Shown here: positions 9,618-20,876 of the stretch, piece after piece | Numbering within the stretch: position 1 is the first letter of the stretch | Layout of the letters: each line of letters opens with the position of its first letter | NCBI RefSeq assembly: GCF_900215435.1 | Contig: NZ_OCMY01000001.1 | Location: 2,232,001 to 2,296,000, forward strand | Length of the DNA: 64,000 bases | From: Candidatus Pantoea floridensis | GTDB taxonomy: Bacteria > Pseudomonadota > Gammaproteobacteria > Enterobacterales > Enterobacteriaceae | Direction of reading: 5' to 3' | Program-made: the position numbers and the translations under genes | The notes under the pieces: generated by a model | Database searches by the model: none | The model's input: only the letters and a program-made list of their open reading frames with translations | What the model was told of the DNA's origin: nothing

Positions 9618-9887
9618 ATGAAAATGATGAAATGGGTTGTGGCTTCAATGGTAATGAGCGCGGTGTCTTTTTCGGCATTTGCAGCGAAGGAAGTGACCAA
9701 AGAAGAAGTTCAGAAGATGAATCTGGAGAAGATTGGTACGGTCACCACCACGGCGGAAACGACCTCACCGATGGATGCCAAGAAAGAACTTTCAAAGGCC
9801 GCTGATGAGAAAGGGGGCAAATACTTCCTGGTGATTGCCGGCCGTGAGCATGGCAAGTTCAGCGCTACTGCGGACGTCTACAAATAG
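9618..9887 (+). CDS. Small secreted DUF1471 (YhcN/BhsA-like) protein
   Basis: 89 residues. A clear signal peptide (MKMMKWVVASMVMSAVSFSAFA, cut after AFA) is followed by a 67-residue mature domain containing KIGTVTTTAETTSPMDAKKELS and YFLVIAGREHGKFSATADVYK, the hallmark of the DUF1471/YdgH family of periplasmic stress and biofilm proteins such as BhsA, McbA and YhcN. The start ATG 9618 has GAGGG upstream; the in-frame ATGs before it would put extra residues ahead of the signal peptide. Its stop codon abuts the stop codon of the convergent GH13 gene with no gap. In E. coli this spot holds feoABC. The exact paralogue is uncertain. Confidence 0.85.
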   Translation: MKMMKWVVASMVMSAVSFSAFAAKEVTKEEVQKMNLEKIGTVTTTAETTSPMDAKKELSKAADEKGGKYFLVIAGREHGKFSATADVYK

Positions 9888-11573
9888 TTAGCCGCGCAGC
9901 CACATAAACTGCCACGCAGCCAGCGTTATTGGCTGGCTGCCATCCAGCTTCTCCCCGCTAATGAGATCCTGCACCTGTCGTGCCAGCGGCAGTTGTGTGG
10001 TTACGTCATGGTTGCTGAGGTTAAACACGCACAGTAAGCCGTCGCTATCGGGTTTATGGCGACGCAACACCAGCAAGGTATTCTCGCTCTCCAGCAGCGT
10101 CATCGGATTATCGGGATGAAACGCCGGCTGCCGCGTGCGCAGCTGAATCAGCGCGCTGAGGCGTTCAAATACCTGCTGGCGCAGCGGATTGCCACCGCTA
10201 ATCCATGCTTCCATGTCGCGCAGGCTGTACTTCTCACGGTTGATGGCGCGGTTGTGACCGGCGGCACGCACGCCTTCGTTATCGTTACGTGAGCCAAGAA
10301 TGCTTTGAATGTAGATTGCGGGCACGCCGGGAAATGACAGCAGAATGGCATGTGCCAGCAGGAAACGGCGCAGGCGCGTATCGTCGTCGTCGTTCTGTTG
10401 ATTGAGAGCATCGAAATAGGTGACGTTAATTTCGTAAGGACTGGTGGTGCCGTCGGCGTTATTTTTATAAGAAACCAGCGCGCCCTCTAACGCCAAATCG
10501 CGTACCAGCGCCACAATCTCCACTTCCGACAAAATGCCGCGCGCGGGATTCAGCCCAATGCCGTCGTGCGAGGCGAGAAAGTTAAAGAAGGTGGTGGTGC
10601 CGCCGCCTAAATCCAGCGTGCTGGCCCATTGACGCAGCGCACGCGCCGATCCCGAGTGAATGGCATGCAGCACCAGCGGCGGCAGCGAAAACTGATACAC
10701 CATTTGCGCTTCATCTTTGCCGTTGCCGAAATAGCTGATGTTGTCTTTGTGCGGCACGTTGGTTTCGGTGACGATCACCGTGCCGGGCGCCACTTCATTA
10801 GCGATAGCGCGAAACAGCTTCACCAGCTGATGCGTTTTCGGCAGGTGAATGCAGGTAGTGCCAGGCGTTTTCCACATGTAGCCAACGGCGTCGAGCCGCA
10901 CATAATCCGCGCCTTTGATCAGGTAATCGAGCAGCACGTCGACCATGCGAATTAACACTTCCGGGTTGGCGAAGTTGAGGTCGATTTGATCGGCGCTGAA
11001 GGTGGTCCAGATGTAGCGCGTCTCGCCGTTGCCCATTTCAAACGGCGTTAACAAGGGTGAAGTGCGCGGGCGCGTGACGGCGCTAAGATCGGTAGCGGGC
11101 GGCATGCTGATAAAGAAATCATCCCAGCCGGGATCCTGCGCGAGGAAGTGGCGAAACCACAGGCTGTGCGCCGACATGTGATTGCAGACAAAATCGAACA
11201 TCAGGCGAGTTTCGCTGTGCAGCGCGCTGATGTGTTGCCAGTCGCCGCAGATCGAATTGACCTGGTGATAGTCGATAACTGAGAAGCCATCATCTGATGA
11301 ATAGGGGAAGAACGGCAGCAGATGCACCAAACTAAAGGTGGATTGCAAATGCTGCTGATAAAAGCGTGAGAAGCTGGCGAGCGTCGGTTGCTCCGGTTCG
11401 CGAAACTGATCGGCGTAGCTGATCAGCACCACATCTTTCTCATCCCAGTGCGGCTTGCGCGGCAGTTTTACCGTATCGCGCGCGGCACGAATATGCGAAA
11501 GCAGACGCTCGCGCGCTGCGACAGGAAAGCTGCCCTGGTAAATGTCATCGAGTAAGGCGTTGATAATGTCCAT
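9888..11573 (-). CDS. GH13 sugar phosphorylase (sucrose/glucosylglycerate phosphorylase type)
   Basis: 561-residue alpha-amylase superfamily enzyme that resembles subfamily GH13_18: sucrose phosphorylase and the glucosylglycerate phosphorylase YcjM. Such enzymes split an alpha-glucoside with phosphate to give glucose-1-phosphate. The catalytic set is visible: nucleophile D228 (ADYVRLDAVGYMWK), acid/base E270 (VIVTETNVPH) and transition-state D337 (FLASHDGIGL), with region I DFVCNH at 127-132. SSDDGFSVIDY near 92-102 is typical of this subfamily. The substrate cannot be fixed from sequence. It stands alone, without transporter or kinase, between a DUF1471 gene and tex. The start is ATG 11571-11573; its ribosome site is weak. 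Confidence 0.85.
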   Translation of the reverse strand: MDIINALLDDIYQGSFPVAARERLLSHIRAARDTVKLPRKPHWDEKDVVLISYADQFREPEQPTLASFSRFYQQHLQSTFSLVHLLPFFPYSSDDGFSVIDYHQVNSICGDWQHISALHSETRLMFDFVCNHMSAHSLWFRHFLAQDPGWDDFFISMPPATDLSAVTRPRTSPLLTPFEMGNGETRYIWTTFSADQIDLNFANPEVLIRMVDVLLDYLIKGADYVRLDAVGYMWKTPGTTCIHLPKTHQLVKLFRAIANEVAPGTVIVTETNVPHKDNISYFGNGKDEAQMVYQFSLPPLVLHAIHSGSARALRQWASTLDLGGGTTTFFNFLASHDGIGLNPARGILSEVEIVALVRDLALEGALVSYKNNADGTTSPYEINVTYFDALNQQNDDDDTRLRRFLLAHAILLSFPGVPAIYIQSILGSRNDNEGVRAAGHNRAINREKYSLRDMEAWISGGNPLRQQVFERLSALIQLRTRQPAFHPDNPMTLLESENTLLVLRRHKPDSDGLLCVFNLSNHDVTTQLPLARQVQDLISGEKLDGSQPITLAAWQFMWLRG

Positions 11574-11656
11574 TGAATCGCTGGGCCACGCGGGAGGTCA
11601 TTTTTTCTCACAGAATTTTTAGCGTAGTTGGGCGAGGAGATTTATCAAGGCTTATG

Positions 11657-11689
11657 CGCGCGGAGATCGCGTTATCTCCGCGCGTTTTT
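11657..11689 (+). terminator. Strong hairpin with T run in plus orientation between tex and the GH13 gene
   Basis: A perfect 11-bp stem CGCGCGGAGAT / ATCTCCGCGCG (11657-11667 with 11674-11684) is followed on the plus strand by TTTTT (11685-11689). Both flanking genes are on the minus strand, where the hairpin is preceded by an A run but has no T run after it. It may end tex transcripts as a hairpin alone, or stop plus-strand transcription. Confidence 0.65.
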
Positions 11690-11700
11690 AGGGCAGGAAC

Positions 11701-14031
11701 TTAACGTTTTTTACCGAAGGCTGCGGCCAGCGCATCGCCCATCGCGCTATTGCCTGCGGACGAGCTGGCTGGTTTGCCACGGCCTTTGTTGGTAGCCGCT
11801 GGACGCGCGGTTTCTTTGCCTGCGCTGCGGTTGCCACGCGCATTGCTTTCACCGGGTTGCTCATCCAGACGCATGGTCAGCGCAATACGTTTACGCTGCA
11901 TATCCACTTCCATCACTTTCACTTTGACGATGTCACCGGCTTTCACCACCTGGTGCGGATCCTCGACGAACTTGTCGGAGAGGGAAGAGATGTGCACCAA
12001 ACCATCCTGATGCACGCCGATATCGACGAATGCGCCAAAGTTGGTAACGTTGGTCACTGCGCCTTCCAGTACCATGCCAGGCAACAGATCGTTGAGCGTT
12101 TCCACGCCTTCCGCAAACTGCGCGGTTTTAAATTCAGGGCGCGGATCGCGACCCGGTTTTTCCAGCTCTTTGATTATGTCCGTCACGGTCGGCAAGCCGA
12201 AGCGCTCATCGGTGAATTCGCGTGCGTTAAGATCGCGCAGGCTGCCTGGATTGCCCATTAACTCATTCAGCGCCTGCTCGGTGGCGGCCAGAATGCGCTC
12301 GACCAGCGGATAAGCTTCCGGGTGCACCGTTGAAGCATCCAGCGGGTTATCGCCGTGGTTGATGCGCAGGAAGCCGGCGCACTGCTCAAAGGCTTTTGGA
12401 CCCAAACGGCTCACTTTCAACAGCTGCTGACGATTCTGGAAGCGACCGTTCTCATCGCGCCAGCTGACAATATTCTGCGCCATCATGCGAGTTAAGCCTG
12501 CTACGCGCGTCAGCAGCGCCACAGAGGCGGTGTTGAGATCGACGCCAACGGCGTTTACGCAGTCTTCCACCACCGCGTCCAGCTTCTTCGCCAGCTGGCT
12601 TTGGCTGACGTCATGCTGATATTGGCCCACACCGATGGATTTCGGATCGATTTTCACCAGTTCAGCAAGCGGATCCTGCAGGCGGCGTGCAATGGAAACC
12701 GCGCCACGAATCGAGACGTCGAGATCCGGGAACTCCAGCGCGGCCAATTCCGACGCGGAGTAAACCGATGCGCCAGCTTCGCTGACGATCACTTTTTGCG
12801 CTTTGATCTGCGGGAACTGTTTTTGCACGTCGAGGAAGAAGCGTTCGGTCTCGCGCGAAGCGGTGCCGTTACCAATCGCCACCAGTTCAACCTGATGCTT
12901 GGTGCACAGCGCCGCAACGGCCGTGGCGGCTTTCGCTGCCTGGCCGGTGTGCGGATAAATGGTGTCGGTGGCGACCAGCTTACCGGTGGCATCCACCACC
13001 GCGACTTTAACACCGGTACGCAAGCCCGGATCGAGCCCCATGGTGGCGCGCATTCCCGCCGGTGCGGCCATCAGCAAATCGTGCAGGTTGCGGGCAAACA
13101 CGTTGATGGCTTCATCTTCGGCGCGTTCACGAAGGGTGCCCATCAATTCGGTTTCGAGGTGCAACAGCACTTTGATGCGCCAGGTCCAGCTCACCACCGC
13201 TTTGCGCCAGCTGTCTGCCGGGGCGTTATTCAGGCGCAGGTTGAGGTGTTCGGCAATCAGCGTTTCGCCATAGCTTTCACGCGGGGCTTCTTCGAATTGT
13301 GGATCGGCGTTCAGCGACAGTTGCAGCACGCCTTCATTGCGTCCGCGGAACATGGCCAGCGCGCGGTGCGACGGCACGCCGCTCAGCGCTTCGTGGTGAT
13401 CGAAGTAGTCGCGGAATTTCGCGCCTTCCTCCTCTTTGCCTTCCACCACGCGTGATACTACATGCGCATTTTTCCACAGGTAGTCACGCACTTTCGCCAG
13501 CAGCGTGGCGTCTTGCGCAAAGCGTTCCATCAGGATGTAGCGTGCGCCATCGAGCGCGGCGCGCACGTCGGCGACGCCTTTGTCGGCGTCAACGTAGCCA
13601 GCGGCCAGCTGCTCGGGATCCTGCGACGCATCCTGCCACAGCGTTTCCGCCAGCGGCTCAAGCCCGGCTTCAATGGCGATCTGTCCACGCGTGCGACGCT
13701 TCTGCTTGTACGGCAGGTAAAGATCTTCCAGCTCGGTTTTATTGAGCGTGCCGTTGATGGCGGTGGCAAGTTCAGGCGTGAGTTTGCCCTGTTCGTCGAT
13801 AGATTTCAGAATCGACTGGCGGCGATCGTCTAATTCGCGCAGGTAACCAAGGCGGCTCTCCAGCTGACGCAGCTGGGTGTCGTCCAGCCCACCGGTTACT
13901 TCCTTACGATAACGTGCGATAAACGGCACGGTGTTCCCTTCATCAAGTAAGCGTACGGCGGCATCAACCTGGTCGGCGCGTGCCTTCAGCTCACTTGCGA
14001 TAATCTGGCTCAGTGAATCTTTCATCATCAT
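11701..14031 (-). CDS. tex: Tex RNA-binding transcription accessory protein
   Basis: About 776-residue Tex protein (YhgF in E. coli). The N-terminal Tex region contains [19 protein letters not shown]; a central YqgF/RNase H-like domain begins [19 protein letters not shown]; helix-hairpin-helix motifs lie around [18 protein letters not shown]; and an S1 RNA-binding domain covers roughly 648-720 ([16 protein letters not shown]). The tail is basic, serine/alanine-rich and probably disordered. Tex proteins bind nucleic acid and affect transcription or toxin expression in several bacteria. Three consecutive ATGs at 14023-14031 make the exact start uncertain by two residues. Divergent from greB. 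Confidence 0.95.
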   Translation of the reverse strand: MMMKDSLSQIIASELKARADQVDAAVRLLDEGNTVPFIARYRKEVTGGLDDTQLRQLESRLGYLRELDDRRQSILKSIDEQGKLTPELATAINGTLNKTELEDLYLPYKQKRRTRGQIAIEAGLEPLAETLWQDASQDPEQLAAGYVDADKGVADVRAALDGARYILMERFAQDATLLAKVRDYLWKNAHVVSRVVEGKEEEGAKFRDYFDHHEALSGVPSHRALAMFRGRNEGVLQLSLNADPQFEEAPRESYGETLIAEHLNLRLNNAPADSWRKAVVSWTWRIKVLLHLETELMGTLRERAEDEAINVFARNLHDLLMAAPAGMRATMGLDPGLRTGVKVAVVDATGKLVATDTIYPHTGQAAKAATAVAALCTKHQVELVAIGNGTASRETERFFLDVQKQFPQIKAQKVIVSEAGASVYSASELAALEFPDLDVSIRGAVSIARRLQDPLAELVKIDPKSIGVGQYQHDVSQSQLAKKLDAVVEDCVNAVGVDLNTASVALLTRVAGLTRMMAQNIVSWRDENGRFQNRQQLLKVSRLGPKAFEQCAGFLRINHGDNPLDASTVHPEAYPLVERILAATEQALNELMGNPGSLRDLNAREFTDERFGLPTVTDIIKELEKPGRDPRPEFKTAQFAEGVETLNDLLPGMVLEGAVTNVTNFGAFVDIGVHQDGLVHISSLSDKFVEDPHQVVKAGDIVKVKVMEVDMQRKRIALTMRLDEQPGESNARGNRSAGKETARPAATNKGRGKPASSSAGNSAMGDALAAAFGKKR

Positions 14032-14218
14032 TAACAATGCTTAAACAGGGTTAGAAAATAGGGGACAGTTATACGGGCTGAGGGCGAAAATTGCCAGCCG
14101 CAGGCCGGTGAATCCGTCTTTTTCTGAATGCAGCGCGCACATCCTGGCCTGCGTCTTGATGGTGGCGACGCTGTCGCTTATTGTTAGCCTCTTTGCTGTG
14201 AAGAAACGCGTTGACGTC

Positions 14219-14707
14219 ATGAAAACCCAACTGATTACCCGCGAAGGCTATAACAAGCTGCGCGCAGAACACGACCATTTGTGGAACGAAAAGCGTCCCG
14301 AAATTACCAAAATTGTCTCCTGGGCGGCTAGCCTAGGCGATCGCTCAGAAAACGCCGATTACACCTACAACAAGCGTCTGCTGCGCCAGATCGATCGCCG
14401 GGTACGCTACCTGCGTAAATGTCTCGCCGATCTGAAAATCGTCGATTACGCGCCGCAGCAGGAAGGCAAAGTGTTTTTTGGTGCCTGGGTGCAGGTGGAG
14501 AACGAGCAGGGCGATGTGAAACGTTTCCGCATTGTCGGGCCGGATGAGATTTACGGCGAGACGATGAAAGAGTACATCTCGATCGATTCGCCCATGGCGC
14601 GCGCGCTCATCAAGAAAGAAGTGGATGATGAAGTGCTGGTGAATACGCCGGAAGGGCAGAAGCTGTGGTTTGTGAACAGCATTGATTATGTGAAGGATGC
14701 GCCTTAA
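14219..14707 (+). CDS. greB: Transcription elongation factor GreB
   Basis: 162-residue Gre factor that enters the RNA polymerase secondary channel and stimulates cleavage of the transcript in backtracked complexes. The N-terminal coiled coil includes the conserved acidic tip (ASLGDRSENADYTYNK), and the C-terminal FKBP-like domain has YISIDSPMARALIKKEVDD. The start ATG 14219 (MKTQLITREGYNKLR) matches GreB; an upstream in-frame start would add 37 unrelated residues. ASLGDRSENADY and the basic patch favour GreB over GreA. Divergent from tex and close to ompR, as in E. coli. Confidence 0.96.
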   Translation: MKTQLITREGYNKLRAEHDHLWNEKRPEITKIVSWAASLGDRSENADYTYNKRLLRQIDRRVRYLRKCLADLKIVDYAPQQEGKVFFGAWVQVENEQGDVKRFRIVGPDEIYGETMKEYISIDSPMARALIKKEVDDEVLVNTPEGQKLWFVNSIDYVKDAP

Positions 14708-14719
14708 AGATAGGGCGCT

Positions 14720-14743
14720 GGTCGCCATGAATGGCGACCCTAC
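14720..14743. repeat. Single palindromic repeat arm between greB and the YjbE-like gene
   Basis: A perfect GGTCGCCATGAATGGCGACC palindrome followed by CTAC. The partner arm is absent or decayed: only GTGCGCGTACGTG follows at 14751-14763. The hairpin sits in the 56-bp gap of a convergent pair and could act as a transcript end. Confidence 0.7.
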
Positions 14744-14763
14744 GACGGATGTGCGCGTACGTG

Positions 14764-15006
14764 TTATTTGCCTGGCGCGGTCGCGGTGGTGGTTGAGGTA
14801 CCACTGCTACCCTTATCGCCGCCGCCTATGGTAGCCAGGGCCACACCGAGCAATGCACCAACGGCGCCGATACCAATAGCGTCAGAATTACCTTTCGCGG
14901 TGGTGGATGCCTGCGCGCCAGCCGCTTCGCCCGCGCTGGTAGCAGCCTGAACCTGAGTGATGCTGGTCAGCATCAGTGCGCCCAGCAGAATAACGGTTTT
15001 TTTCAT
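14764..15006 (-). CDS. Orphan YjbE/GfcA-like small secreted protein
   Basis: 80 residues with a signal peptide (MKKTVILLGALMLTSITQVQA). The mature part is low in complexity: alanine/glycine/serine-rich, then GVALATIGGGDKGSS and a threonine-rich tail. The pattern resembles YjbE and related GfcA-type peptides encoded at the head of exopolysaccharide clusters (yjbEFGH, gfc). Here it stands alone, with no yjbFGH or capsule gene nearby. Start ATG 15006 has GGAGAAAGAAAG upstream. A GGAAT-T-ATTCC palindrome about 135 bp upstream could be an RcsB box. Resemblance is by composition and the GVALA-GGGD motif, so the family call is tentative and the function unknown. Confidence 0.7.
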   Translation of the reverse strand: MKKTVILLGALMLTSITQVQAATSAGEAAGAQASTTAKGNSDAIGIGAVGALLGVALATIGGGDKGSSGTSTTTATAPGK

Positions 15007-15518
15007 CTTTCTTTCTCCACATGAACTCAATAACGGCAGGTACGACTGCAGTGTCGGAGATCGTGTTGTGATAAGAAAGAGGGGTTTATTGCCTGATTTA
15101 TCTAGCTTTATTTAACGCTGGTCTTGTTTTTTTCCACTGTGGAATTATTCCGAGAGCAGATGTGCGGTACAAAGGACAGACGCGAGATTTTATGGTGCCT
15201 TTGACGCAGTACAGAGATATTCTGCACCGCAACCTTAAGTCAAATCACGCTGAATGCCGTTCTGGCCGCGATTTAATGTGTAATATTCCAGTAACAGAAA
15301 GAAAAAGCGCCGAATTTTCAGATAAGCGCTAAGCGGCTTGAAAGCACAGATAAAAAACGCGAAGCGAAGCGCATTTCAGGGCTAAAAATAAATATAAGCT
15401 GCTGTTTAATATGCTTTGTAACAATTTCGGCTAGAATATAAACCATTAATGACTGTCACACTGGGGCCTCTTTTTTTAACAATATTGGCTCAGGCAATGG
15501 CGCCTTTGGGAGTTGAAC
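15007..15518. other. 512-bp divergent intergenic region, YjbE-like gene to ompR
   Basis: AT-rich and without a credible coding frame. It must carry the promoters of the YjbE-like gene (minus) and of ompR-envZ (plus). A possible ompR promoter is TTGTAA near 15416 with TATAAA at 15437-15442, but the spacing is short (15). Apart from the possible RcsB box I see no recognisable element; it does not resemble the E. coli ompB promoter sequence. Confidence 0.5.
15140..15153 (-). promoter_or_regulatory. Possible RcsB/RcsAB box upstream of the YjbE-like gene
   Basis: On the minus strand the sequence reads TCGGAATAATTCCA, containing an 11-base palindrome. It agrees with about 11 of 14 positions of the published RcsAB consensus TRVGAAWAWTSYGR. 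yjbEFGH in E. coli is under Rcs control, which makes the location suggestive. This is a pattern match only. Confidence 0.3.
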
Positions 15519-17599
<2,081 letters not shown>

Positions 17600-17603
17600 T
17601 GCC

Positions 17604-17660
17604 AGGTGCGCATGAATGCGCCCCTACGGTGGGTTTGTAGGTGGGCATTTATGCCCACCT
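17604..17660. repeat. Paired palindromic repeat between envZ and pckA
   Basis: Arm one 17604-17627 has an AGGTGCGCAT-GA-ATGCGC core and CCCTAC tail; arm two 17637-17660 is an inverted copy with core GTGGGCAT-TT-ATGCCCAC. The core sequences differ between arms but each keeps its own symmetry, so substitutions appear to be compensated. It fills the 71-bp gap of a convergent gene pair and may serve as a two-way transcript end. Confidence 0.8.
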
Positions 17661-17670
17661 GGGTTTCACA

Positions 17671-19290
17671 TCACAGCTGCGGACCCGCCTGCACCAGCGC
17701 TTTCCCCGCCTCGTTATCCGTGTACTTCTCAAAGTTAGTGATAAAGCGCTGCGCCAGATCCTGCGCGGCTTGTTGCCAGGCGGCTTCTGTCGGCCAGCTG
17801 CGGCGCGGATCGAGAATGGCACTCTCCACCTGCGGTAAACTTTTCGGCATCTGCAGGTTGAACACCGGCAGCGTTTCGGTCTCAACATCATCCAGCTCAC
17901 CGGCCAGAATGGCGTTGATGATGGCGCGCGTGTCTTTCAGCGAGATACGCTTGCCGCTGCCGTTCCAGCCGGTATTTACCAGATAGGCCTGCGCACCGGC
18001 CGCTTCCATACGCTTTACCAGCACATCGGAATATTGTGTGGGATGCAGCGTCAGGAACGCCGCGCCGAAGCAGGCGGAGAAGGTGGGCGTCGGCTGCGTT
18101 ACGCCGCGCTCGGTGCCGGCCAGTTTGGCGGTAAAGCCTGACAGGAAGTGATATTGCGTCTGCTCCGGCGTTAAGCGTGAAACCGGCGGCAGCACGCCAA
18201 AAGCATCGGCGGTGAGGAAAATCACCCGCTTCGCATGGCCCGCTTTTGAAACCGGCTGCACGATATTCTCGATATGCTCAATTGGGTAGGAGACGCGGGT
18301 ATTTTCGGTCTTGCTGCCGTCGGCATAATCAACGCTGCCATCGGCGCGTACCACCACGTTTTCCAGCAGAGCATCACGACGGATGGCGCGATAGATTTCC
18401 GGCTCCGCCTGCTCAGAAAGATTGATGGTTTTGGCGTAGCAGCCACCTTCAAAGTTGAACACGCCATCGTCATCCCAACCGTGTTCGTCATCGCCAATCA
18501 GCTGGCGATCCGGATCGGTCGACAACGTGGTTTTGCCGGTGCCGGACAGGCCAAAGAATACCGCCACGTCGCCCGCTTTGCCGACGTTCGCCGAACAGTG
18601 CATCGACGCGATGCCCTTCAGCGGCAGCAGGTAGTTCATGATAGCGAACAGACCTTTCTTCATCTCGCCGCCGTACCAGGTGCCACCAATCAGCTGCATG
18701 CGCTCGGTCAGGTTGAAGGCAACGAAGTTTTCGGAGTGCAGACCCTGCGCCTGCCAGTCCGGATTGGTGCACTGCGCGGCGTTCATCACCACGAAATCCG
18801 GCTTGAAGTCTGCCAGTTCTGCTTCGCTCGGACGAATAAACATGTTTTTGACGAAGTGCGCCTGCCATGCGACTTCCATTACGAAGCGCACGCTGAGACG
18901 CGTGTCGGGGTTGGCACCGCAGAACGCATCAACCACAAACAGACGTTTGCCGGAAAGCTGCTGCGTGCAGCGATCTTTCAGCGCCTGCCAGGTTTCCTGT
19001 GACAGCGGCTGGTTATCATTTTTGCCGTTGCCGACATCGTTCCACCACAGCGTGTCGCGCGTGGTGTCGTCCCGTACGATGTATTTATCTTTGGGCGAGC
19101 GACCGGTGAAGATGCCGGTATCCACGGCAATCGCGCCGCTCTGCGTCAGAATGCCTCGCGCATAACCTTCCAGCTCTGGGCGAGTTTCTTCCTGAAACAG
19201 GGTGTCGAAATCAGGGTTGTACACCACTTCGGTGGTGCCGCTGATGCCCATAGAGGCGAGGTCTTGCGATGTCAGGCCGTTAACGCGCAT
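17671..19290 (-). CDS. pckA: Phosphoenolpyruvate carboxykinase (ATP)
   Basis: 539-residue ATP-dependent PEPCK, the gluconeogenic enzyme that makes phosphoenolpyruvate from oxaloacetate. The P-loop GLSGTGKTT spans 247-255 with lysine K253; the kinase-2 motif is [11 protein letters not shown]. The oxaloacetate-site segment [12 protein letters not shown] lies at 59-70 and the metal-binding region [12 protein letters not shown] at 202-213. Length matches E. coli (540). It is convergent with envZ and has a 274-bp upstream region, where CRP control would be expected, although I could not point to a good CRP site. Confidence 0.98.
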   Translation of the reverse strand: MRVNGLTSQDLASMGISGTTEVVYNPDFDTLFQEETRPELEGYARGILTQSGAIAVDTGIFTGRSPKDKYIVRDDTTRDTLWWNDVGNGKNDNQPLSQETWQALKDRCTQQLSGKRLFVVDAFCGANPDTRLSVRFVMEVAWQAHFVKNMFIRPSEAELADFKPDFVVMNAAQCTNPDWQAQGLHSENFVAFNLTERMQLIGGTWYGGEMKKGLFAIMNYLLPLKGIASMHCSANVGKAGDVAVFFGLSGTGKTTLSTDPDRQLIGDDEHGWDDDGVFNFEGGCYAKTINLSEQAEPEIYRAIRRDALLENVVVRADGSVDYADGSKTENTRVSYPIEHIENIVQPVSKAGHAKRVIFLTADAFGVLPPVSRLTPEQTQYHFLSGFTAKLAGTERGVTQPTPTFSACFGAAFLTLHPTQYSDVLVKRMEAAGAQAYLVNTGWNGSGKRISLKDTRAIINAILAGELDDVETETLPVFNLQMPKSLPQVESAILDPRRSWPTEAAWQQAAQDLAQRFITNFEKYTDNEAGKALVQAGPQL

Positions 19291-19538
19291 GTGACTGCTC
19301 CTTTAATCGGTATCTGTTACTGCGTATTTTTATGGGGGATTCTGCCTCCTGCCGCGCATAGCCGCGCAGGGCAGATCGCGCGCAGTGTACTCTTATGAGC
19401 ACAGCGGAAAAGAGAAGATAGTCAGAAATGCGAGCTGGAACGTGACAAGTAGAGAAATCTGCCACTTATGTAATTAAAGTCAGCGTTATTTAGCTAATAA
19501 CCGTGATAAATGATAGGGATACGTTCAGAAGGAAATGC

Positions 19539-19555
19539 GGGCGGATAAACCGCCC
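19539..19555 (-). terminator. GC-rich hairpin after hslO
   Basis: GGGCGG-ATAAA-CCGCCC hairpin lying 10 bp past the hslO stop on the minus strand. No T run follows, so it is a weak terminator candidate or an mRNA-stabilising stem. Confidence 0.4.
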
Positions 19556-19564
19556 GGCAGGTAA

Positions 19565-20437
19565 TTAATGCACTTGATCGCTATTGTTGGTTGGCGCGTT
19601 ACGAATGGCAGCAATATCTACCGCATCGTAAACATAATGCGAACCACAGTAGTCGCAGTGCATGTCGATTTTGCCATCTTCTGCGAGGATTTCGTCCACT
19701 TCTTCAACCGGCAGCGTATTCAGCACCTCGCCGCAGCGCTCGCGTGAGCAAGTGCATTTGAAGCTTACCGGTGATGGATCAAACACCGTGGCTTCTTCCT
19801 GATGATACAGGCGCCACAGTACGTCGGTGGCAGGCAACTCAATCAGTTCTTCGCTTTTTACGGTTTCGGTCAACGTGGCGAGGTGATTGAAATCATCCAG
19901 GCTTGGCTCTTGCGCAGGCAGTACCTGCAGCAAAATGCCCGCTGCGCCTTTTTCGCTGGTGCGGATAAACAGGCGGGTTGGCAGCTGTTCTGAACGCATG
20001 AAGTAATCTTCCAGGCAGCCTGCCAGGGTATCCGCTTCCAGACCCACCACGCCTTGATAACGTTCACCTTTCTCTGGTGAAATCGTGATCACCAGATAGC
20101 CGTTACCCACCATCTCTTTCAGGCTGCTATGAGGTGCGATCTCGGCATCTTCTTTCACCTGCGCCACGCCACGCAGCTCCTGGCGGTTGTTACCGTTGAT
20201 CACTGCCAGCGTCAGCGGGCCATCGCCCTGCAGCTGCACGGTGATATCGCCATCAAACTTCAGCGTAGCGGTTAGCAAGCTGGTGGCCACCAGTAGCTCG
20301 CCCAGCAAGGTTTTTACCGGCTCGACGTAATCGTGATTTTTGATCATTTCACGCCAGGTTTCCGTCACGTTAACCAGCTCGCCGCGCACGGCGACATTTT
20401 CGAACAGGTAACGGTGCAGTTGATCGTTTGCAGACAT
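19565..20437 (-). CDS. hslO: Redox-regulated chaperone Hsp33
   Basis: 290-residue holdase chaperone activated by oxidation. The C-terminal zinc switch is complete: C228-x-C230 (KCTCSRERC) and C261-x-x-C264 (HCDYCGSHY). Under oxidative plus heat stress these cysteines form disulfides and the protein unfolds to bind clients. The start at 20437 ([14 protein letters not shown]) matches the E. coli N-terminus; the frame extends four codons further upstream. It follows hslR by 24 bp in the apparent operon igaA-yrfG-hslR-hslO. Confidence 0.97.
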   Translation of the reverse strand: MSANDQLHRYLFENVAVRGELVNVTETWREMIKNHDYVEPVKTLLGELLVATSLLTATLKFDGDITVQLQGDGPLTLAVINGNNRQELRGVAQVKEDAEIAPHSSLKEMVGNGYLVITISPEKGERYQGVVGLEADTLAGCLEDYFMRSEQLPTRLFIRTSEKGAAGILLQVLPAQEPSLDDFNHLATLTETVKSEELIELPATDVLWRLYHQEEATVFDPSPVSFKCTCSRERCGEVLNTLPVEEVDEILAEDGKIDMHCDYCGSHYVYDAVDIAAIRNAPTNNSDQVH

Positions 20438-20461
20438 AGTGTTTCTCACGTTGGGGGCGCG

Positions 20462-20863
20462 TTATTTATCGCCCGACAATTTAAACTTCATCAGATCGCG
20501 GCGCTCTTTCTTATCCGGGCGGCGATCGGGGTGCGGCATGGTTAACGCATTCATCTTGCGCGCTAGTGCGGTTTTCTCACGCTTTTCGATACTGGCGTCG
20601 GTTTCGGCATACAGCGTTTGCGCTTCAGTTGCAGGACGACGTTGATCGGTGACCGCGGTGATCACCACGGTGCGTTCGTCATTGCCCTGGCGCAGCGTCA
20701 ACTCGGCGTTTAGCTCCACTAATTTGCTGGGCTTGCTGCGCTGACCGTTGTAATGCACTTTGCCGCCTTCCACCATTTCGCGCGCCAGCGCACGCGTTTT
20801 GTAGAAGCGTGCGGCCCACAGCCATTTGTCGAGGCGGACGCCTTCGCTGATTTTTTCTTTCAT
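20462..20863 (-). CDS. hslR: Ribosome-associated heat shock protein Hsp15
   Basis: 133 residues, exactly the E. coli length. An S4 RNA-binding fold begins RLDKWLWAARFYKTRALAREM and continues through GGKVHYNGQRSKPSK; the C-terminal tail is basic (PHPDRRPDKKERRDLMKF). Hsp15 binds free 50S subunits carrying a stalled nascent chain and helps rescue them. Start ATG 20863, 13 bp after the yrfG stop. An upstream in-frame start would overlap yrfG. Confidence 0.96.
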   Translation of the reverse strand: MKEKISEGVRLDKWLWAARFYKTRALAREMVEGGKVHYNGQRSKPSKLVELNAELTLRQGNDERTVVITAVTDQRRPATEAQTLYAETDASIEKREKTALARKMNALTMPHPDRRPDKKERRDLMKFKLSGDK

Positions 20864-20876
20864 TGCGGCTCCTGCT

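Noticed and set aside
12601..13455. 284-codon open frame on the plus strand inside tex
   Set aside because: Mirror frame of a highly conserved gene; composition is rich in His/Gln/Arg as expected of an antisense frame and has no recognisable domain.
18274..19002. 242-codon frame opposite pckA
   Set aside because: Antisense shadow of pckA with no motif or start signal.
19440..19520. CRP site upstream of pckA
   Set aside because: CGTGATAAATGATAGG has only one acceptable half-site; expected biologically but not supported by the sequence.
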